Below, in pieces: positions 59,747 to 64,000 of a stretch of 64,000 bases of DNA. The notes below the pieces were generated by a model. The model saw only the letters and a program-made list of their open reading frames with translations. It was not told the DNA's origin and searched no databases. Numbering within the stretch: position 1 is the first letter of the stretch; each line of letters begins with the position of its first letter. The position numbers and the translations under genes were made by a program. This stretch comes from Streptomyces tuirus (GTDB lineage: Bacteria; Actinomycetota; Actinomycetes; Streptomycetales; Streptomycetaceae). The stretch is from NCBI GenBank assembly GCA_018195615.1, contig JAGTPG010000002.1:620001-684000 (forward strand), read 5' to 3'.

Positions 59747-60841
59747 TCAGGCCTGTGACCGTTGCGATGGGTGTGAACGTGACGGCGAAGTGCGCTGTCC
59801 AGCCGAGGAGGACCGTGGGGGTGCGGTCGAGGCTCGGACGACGAGTTCGACCGGTAGGTCACTCGCCGATGGCACTTCGGTGCCGGGCTCTTCGATCGTG
59901 TGGATGAGGAGCTTGAGTCCTTCCCTGGCTGCGGCGTCGAACGGCTGGCGCACAGTGGTCAGGGGTGGGGTGACGTAGGCGAAGACGGGGTTGCCGTCGA
60001 AGCCGATGACGCTGACGTCGTGGGGCACGCGTCGACCGGCTTCTGTCAGGGCGTGGATCAAGCCGATTGCCATGTCGTCGCCCGAGACGAAGACCGCGGT
60101 CACCTCGCTGTCGGCGGCCAGTTCGCGGCCCGCCAGGTAGCCGGACGCGGCCGACCAGTCACCTTCCAGGAGGGGCGGTTGGTGCCTGCCGCGTGCCGTC
60201 AGAGCTGTCCGCCATCCCTCGACGCGGTCCCTGGCGGCGTACCAGCGCAGCGGTCCGGCGAGGTGGTGGACGGTCTGGTGCCCCAGATCGAGCAGGTGGT
60301 CCGTGGCGGCCCCCGCCAGCAGGTCGGCTCCGACCCCTGCCGTCACCGCTCGAGAGCCGCCGAAGGCCGGTGGGGCGCCGAGGAAGAGGACCGGCACGTC
60401 GACGCGGACGGACACCTCTCCTTCAACGATGGGTTCGGAGACGATGATGCCGTCCACGCCCTGCTCCAGGAGGGAGTCCACGGCGCCGGCGATATCGTCC
60501 GGTTCGCCGTCCAGTGTGTTGACCACTCGGAGTGCGTAACCGGAGCCCCGCACGACTTTCTCAATGGCCACGAGCAGTGATGCGGTCCCGTACCCGGCCG
60601 TGCCGAGAGCGACTGCACCGATGGAACGTGTTCGTCCGGAAGCCAGTGCTCGAGCCGCGTTGTTGAGCCGGTAGCCGAGTTCCTCGGCGGCTTCGATGAC
60701 GCGTCGCCGAACGTCGGCTGAGACGTAGGGCTCGTTGTTGAGAACCCTCGACACGGTCTTGCGTGAGACGCCGGCCAGTCGGGCTACATCGGCACTGCGT
60801 GGCACGGAAGGGCTCCCGCCCCGTCCTACCACTCGTGTCAT
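59747..60841 (-). CDS. LacI family regulator A (paralogue of the next)
   Basis: A 364-residue LacI/GalR regulator with HTH SADVARLAGVSRKTVSRVLN and hinge YRLNNAARALASGRT, then the effector domain (VIGFDGNPVFAYVTPPLTTV). ATG 60841 follows AGGAG. It is strikingly similar along its whole length to the LacI-type protein encoded at 61323-62366, so the two arose by duplication. An operator-like palindrome lies 45 bases upstream. It probably controls the GH43 and sialidase-fold genes downstream. Confidence 0.9.
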   Translation of the reverse strand: MTRVVGRGGSPSVPRSADVARLAGVSRKTVSRVLNNEPYVSADVRRRVIEAAEELGYRLNNAARALASGRTRSIGAVALGTAGYGTASLLVAIEKVVRGSGYALRVVNTLDGEPDDIAGAVDSLLEQGVDGIIVSEPIVEGEVSVRVDVPVLFLGAPPAFGGSRAVTAGVGADLLAGAATDHLLDLGHQTVHHLAGPLRWYAARDRVEGWRTALTARGRHQPPLLEGDWSAASGYLAGRELAADSEVTAVFVSGDDMAIGLIHALTEAGRRVPHDVSVIGFDGNPVFAYVTPPLTTVRQPFDAAAREGLKLLIHTIEEPGTEVPSASDLPVELVVRASTAPPRSSSAGQRTSPSRSHPSQRSQA

Positions 60842-60885
60842 GGTGTCTCCTCTGGCCGAACGCGGGAACCATCGAGGTCAGCTGT

Positions 60886-60901
60886 ATGACCGCGCGGTCA
60901 T
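60886..60901. promoter_or_regulatory. Operator-like palindrome upstream of LacI regulator A
   Basis: ATGACCGCGCGGTCAT is a perfect 16-base palindrome with the central CG step common in LacI-family operators. Its core TGACCGCGCG recurs upstream of regulator B. The remaining intergenic sequence to 61322 shows nothing I can name. Confidence 0.75.
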
Positions 60902-61322
60902 TGTCTACGCAGCCAGAGATCGCGCGTCAAGGGTGTGCGCACGGTTTCCTTCAACCCCGCGCCCTCGGGGAGCAGTGGGGAGTCAGGTGCCGGACGACGC
61001 CCTGACTGCGGCACAAAACTGCTTCTGGCCAGCTCATCGGCGTCTCCGAAGCGTCACTTGTCGCCACTGGGGTCAACCAGGTGGCGTCCGGCCCCGGCTT
61101 CCGAGCAGTCGTCATGGCGTAGTTCGGCATGCATCAGGTGCCGGCCTGTGAACGGCGTCCGTGCCGTCGGTGGGAGTGCCGTTGTAGCCGTTGTAGAAGG
61201 GAACGCAGCCCGGCGTGAGCGTCCCGGCGGCATGGCCGGTGGGAGACAGAGACGGTGTCCAGGGCCGGCGTACGCCTGGGGCGGGTGGGACGGTTGTCAG
61301 GGGTGCGGAGAGCGGTCTGGTC

Positions 61323-62366
61323 TCAGTGGGACGGTGGGGGTGCGGTCGAACCGCGGACGACGAGTTCGACAGGTGGGTCGCCCGCTGATGGCAACTCGAC
61401 ATCGGGCTTCTCGACGGCGTGCACGAGAAGCCCGATCCCTTCCCGCGCCGCGGCCTCGAAGGGCTGACGGACGGTGGTCAGAGGCGGGGAGACGTAGGCG
61501 AAGACCGGGTTGCCGTCGAACCCGACGACACTGATGTCCTCCGGTACACGACGTCCGGCTTCCCGCAGCGCATGGATCAGGCCGATGGCCATCTCGTCGC
61601 CCGCGGCGAACACCGCGGTCACGGATCGGTCCGTGGCCAGCGCGCGGCCTGCCGCGTACCCGGAGGCGGCTGACCAGTCACCATTGAGCAGTGGGGGTTC
61701 GTGCGCGCGCCGTGCGGCCAGTGCCGCCTGCCATCCCTCGATGCGGTCCTGGGTGGCGTACCACCGTCGTGGGCCGGCGAGGTGATGGACGGTCTCGTGT
61801 CCAAGGTCGAGCAGGTGCTCGGTGGCCGCCCTCGCCAGTTCGTGGGCGCCCACGCTCACGGTCAGGGTCCGGGTGGCGGTAAAGGCAGGTGCAGGTGGTG
61901 CTCCGATGAAGAGGACCGGCACGTCGACGCGGACCGAGACCTCTCCCTTGACGATGGGTTCGGAGACGATGATGCCGTCCACGCCCTGCTCCAAGAGTGA
62001 CTCCACGGCACCGGCGATGTCTTCGGGGGCGCCGTCCGGCGTATTGACCACGCGCAGCGCGTAACCGGCGTCCCGCACGGCCTGCTCGATGTGCACGAGC
62101 AGAGAGGCGGTTCCGTATCCGGCGGTCCCCAGAGCGACGACACCGAGGGAACGGGTGCGTCCGGAGGCCAGCGCCCTGGCAGCGTGGTTCAGCCGATAGC
62201 CCAGTTCCTCGGCGGCCGCGAGGACACGCCGACGCACCTCTTCGGAGACGTACGGCTCATCGTTGAATACCCGGGAGACCGTCTTGCGCGACACCCCCGC
62301 CAGCTGAGCGACGTCAGCACTGCGTGGCGCGGTGGAGCTCGCAGCGCGCCCCACTTCTCGTGCCAT
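61323..62366 (-). CDS. LacI family regulator B (paralogue of regulator A)
   Basis: A 347-residue LacI/GalR regulator with HTH SADVAQLAGVSRKTVSRVFN and hinge YRLNHAARALASGRT, nearly the same as regulator A. Long identical stretches such as SLLEQGVDGIIVSEPIV occur in both. The effector-domain C-terminal part (VVGFDGNPVFAYVSPPLTTV) is also shared. The recognition helix is identical (VSRKTVSRV), which predicts that both bind the same operator. Paired operators lie 48 bases upstream. Confidence 0.9.
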   Translation of the reverse strand: MAREVGRAASSTAPRSADVAQLAGVSRKTVSRVFNDEPYVSEEVRRRVLAAAEELGYRLNHAARALASGRTRSLGVVALGTAGYGTASLLVHIEQAVRDAGYALRVVNTPDGAPEDIAGAVESLLEQGVDGIIVSEPIVKGEVSVRVDVPVLFIGAPPAPAFTATRTLTVSVGAHELARAATEHLLDLGHETVHHLAGPRRWYATQDRIEGWQAALAARRAHEPPLLNGDWSAASGYAAGRALATDRSVTAVFAAGDEMAIGLIHALREAGRRVPEDISVVGFDGNPVFAYVSPPLTTVRQPFEAAAREGIGLLVHAVEKPDVELPSAGDPPVELVVRGSTAPPPSH

Positions 62367-62414
62367 GAAAACTCCCTACACAGCGACGTTCACGCATCGA
62401 ACCGCGTCAGGCAA

Positions 62415-62445
62415 TGTGACCGCGCGATCAGGACGCGCGGTCACA
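62415..62445. promoter_or_regulatory. Inverted-repeat operator upstream of LacI regulator B
   Basis: The arms TGTGACCGCGCG (62415-62426) and CGCGCGGTCACA (62434-62445) are perfect inverted repeats 12 bases long with a seven-base spacer. Each arm also forms part of a TGACCGCGCGGTCA-like site as found upstream of regulator A. This may be two overlapping LacI operators or one extended site. Confidence 0.7.
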
Positions 62446-62551
62446 CCTATACGGCAGACGCGGCCACACATCAAGGGTTCTCACCACTCCACTTCCGATC
62501 CACCGGGTGGCGAGGACCGACTCGACCATCGAGGAGCGCGTCTAGGGCACG

Positions 62552-62790
62552 TCATTCGCAGCAGCGCTGCTTTCCGGTGTTGTAGGAGAAGTCTCCGGGC
62601 TTGTATCCGTGCTCTTTCGCCACCGGGAGGGCGGCGTGGACGCGTCGCAGTTCGTCGAGGACGTTGCTGTAGGTGCCGATCGTGGATCGGATGTTCGTGC
62701 CGATCGGGGAGGCGTCGACGACGTACACGGTCTTGATCCCGGCAGCGTCCACGAAGTCCACGTGGGCGGGGAGGCGTTCCTCGTTCAACC
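62552..62790 (-). pseudogene. UvrA-like gene fragment
   Basis: About 79 codons match the interior of UvrA-type proteins: LPAHVDFVDAAGIKTVYVVD, then ASPIGTNIRSTIGTYSNVLDEL and YKPGDFSYNTG, ending at the start of the Cys-rich zinc module (RCCE, stop). The ATPase motifs on both sides are missing. The right-hand border at about 62790 abuts an unrelated gene remnant on the other strand. Confidence 0.65.
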
Positions 62791-63435
62791 TCTCCCGGCT
62801 GCTGACCCGCGACGGCCAGGGTAAGGCCGCCTACGACCTGCTGGTCCGCCTCAACCACGCCGCGCGGCAGCGGGAGAAGACCGAGATCGACGGCCGCACC
62901 GTCGACCTGTCGACCCTGACCGGCACGGACGAGGACCACCGCACGGTGTGCCAGGAGCTGTACGTCACCCTGCTCGTGGACGGCGCCCGCGTGCTCGCCC
63001 GGATCGGCCGGTGGACCGAGGCCGCCGACGCCATGGCTCAGCACCGCGGCATCGGCAACCGCCTCCTCGACGGCCGCCAGATCAAGATCATGGCCCTGAT
63101 GGAACACCGCTTGGACCAGCAGGCCCGCGACCTGATCGACACCAGCCAGTCCACGGAGCCCTGGGAGAGAGCCATCGCTCTCCTCCGACCGCACCCTTGA
63201 TGAAGCCGTCCAGCTCCTTGCCCACCCCGATCCACCGACCGCCGCCTTCCAGACCCGGACGGCCCTGTCAGCCCTGGAACTGGACCGCACCGGACGATAC
63301 GCCGCCCGGGTACTCGACTCCCCCGTCAGCGTCGCCCGACTCGACGCCTACGCCGCACGAGACGCACTGAACCACCCCGTCGTTGCGGCCGGACTGGGAT
63401 CCGGCGTCCTGTCCGCCCACCACCATGAGGCCTGA
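62791..63435 (+). pseudogene. 5'-truncated gene for a helical-repeat protein, plus one frameshift
   Basis: The readable protein (LSRLLTRDGQGKAAYDLLVRL, then DGARVLARIGRWTEAADAMA, then TLDEAVQLLAHPDPPTAAFQ, ending VLSAHHHEA) is Ala/Leu-rich and helical. It resembles the C-terminal TPR-like part of Streptomyces regulatory proteins of the HTH-TPR type. No start codon or N-terminal domain remains. It begins where the uvrA-like fragment ends. A frame change near 63190 separates its two parts. Confidence 0.45.
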
Positions 63436-63532
63436 CAGGCGCGGTTGCCCGAGCCGAGGCAGAGCTGGAAAGGCTGCTACAGGCCGAACCAGATCCCAGT
63501 TAGGAGGGGACGACGGGGTTGACCCGCCGTAC

Positions 63533-63614
63533 TGCCCACGCTGTTTGGCGGTGTCGGCGTTTCGGCCACTTCCTGCCCACGCTCTTTGGCGGTGTCGGCG
63601 TTTCGGCCACTTCC
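63533..63614. repeat. 41-base tandem repeat, two units
   Basis: Two adjacent 41-base units, 63533-63573 and 63574-63614, differ at a single position. Each opens with TGCCCACGCT and ends with CGGCCACTTCC, and a third unit starts (TGCCC) but diverges. The length is not a multiple of three and no convincing gene crosses it. The flanking region 63436-63775 otherwise shows nothing I can name. Confidence 0.85.
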
Positions 63615-63775
63615 TGCCCGCAGCCCTCCAAGCCGGACCAGGGATCCCGCACCCGCGGGTTCCCTCACGCAGGAAATAGCGGGCTCCCCAGCACGACCGA
63701 ATGACGTGTGTTCGATATCGCAGCCGGGTCGTTAGACCTGACGACTCTGCCGCAGCGACCGTCCTAGGGGGAGCG

Positions 63776-64000
63776 ATGACCTCGGCCATTACGCAGGACC
63801 AGCCGCCGCAACCGCCAAAGGGGACCGCGCAGGACGACGAAGCGCAGGAGGCCGGTGTTCGAGAGGAGGAATACCTCTACCGTGACGAGTCAAGGCTCCA
63901 GGCCGGATCCCTGCTGACCTCCCGCACCATGGCGCGGCGCCTGCCCTCGCTCGTTCGGCGCTCGGTGCAGATGGCCTGGCGCGTGGACCGCGGCGCGACC
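63776..64000 (+). CDS. N-terminus of an ABC transporter-like protein (cut by the window edge)
   Basis: The first 75 codons start MTSAITQDQPPQPPKGTAQD after AGGGGGAG. An acidic and proline-rich leader leads into SRTMARRLPSLVRRSVQMAW, which resembles the start of the membrane domain of Streptomyces fused ABC exporters. No ATPase motif is in view, so the assignment rests on this leader alone. Confidence 0.4.
   Translation, partial: MTSAITQDQPPQPPKGTAQDDEAQEAGVREEEYLYRDESRLQAGSLLTSRTMARRLPSLVRRSVQMAWRVDRGAT

Noticed and set aside
61112..61402. A 96-codon minus-strand open frame between the two LacI genes
   Set aside because: Pro/Thr-rich translation with no motif and no ribosome-binding site; it overlaps the end of regulator B in another frame.
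63533..63614. A CRISPR array
   Set aside because: Only two directly adjacent 41-base units with no spacers between them, and no cas genes in view.

Overview
The DNA is very GC-rich, with actinomycete codon use, and almost every recognisable gene is of a Streptomyces type. The anchor is a coelichelin (hydroxamate siderophore) gene cluster, so the window comes from a Streptomyces or close relative, probably from an accessory, natural-product-rich part of the chromosome.

Layout. (1) 1-17148: coelichelin cluster. A three-module-type NRPS (cchH, running off the left edge), an ABC exporter, a siderophore-binding lipoprotein, an importer (ATPase plus two permeases), an ornithine N-monooxygenase and, divergently, a hydroxyornithine formyltransferase. 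DmdR/IdeR-type iron boxes lie in both control regions. (2) 17276-21291: a DUF350 membrane protein, then a four-gene operon (UbiA prenyltransferase, type III PKS, ICMT-like methyltransferase, FAD oxidoreductase) of the kind that makes modified alkylresorcinols, pyrones or quinones. (3) 21515-26400: a branched-chain amino acid ABC transporter. (4) 26559-30509: two SpoIIE-type PP2C phosphatase regulators. (5) 30511-39737: a LacI-controlled carbohydrate locus with a sugar ABC importer, an intracellular alpha-toroid glycosidase and a secreted glycosidase with CBM-like domains; three identical palindromic operators are visible. (6) 40429-52604: a second, unidentified NRPS operon (C-A-T-C-A-T-reductase NRPS, ABC exporter with a ferredoxin-like N-terminal domain, MbtH protein, acyl-CoA-dehydrogenase-like flavoprotein). 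It probably makes a small peptide aldehyde or alcohol. (7) 52790-53655: three truncated gene ends side by side. (8) 53975-55557: an imine-reductase-like enzyme and divergent TetR repressor with two operators. (9) 55832-62366: secreted sialidase-fold and GH43 glycosidases, a lipoprotein and two paralogous LacI regulators. (10) 62552-64000: uvrA-like and helical-repeat gene fragments, a 41-bp tandem repeat, and the start of an ABC transporter gene.

An important caveat on reading frames: from about 18 kb onward many conserved genes are broken by single-base losses. Nearly all are restored by adding one G or C to a G/C run. After these repairs gene lengths become exact codon multiples in every case checked. 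I therefore treat most broken genes as intact genes carrying sequence or assembly errors, and I reserve 'pseudogene' for genes that lack whole parts.
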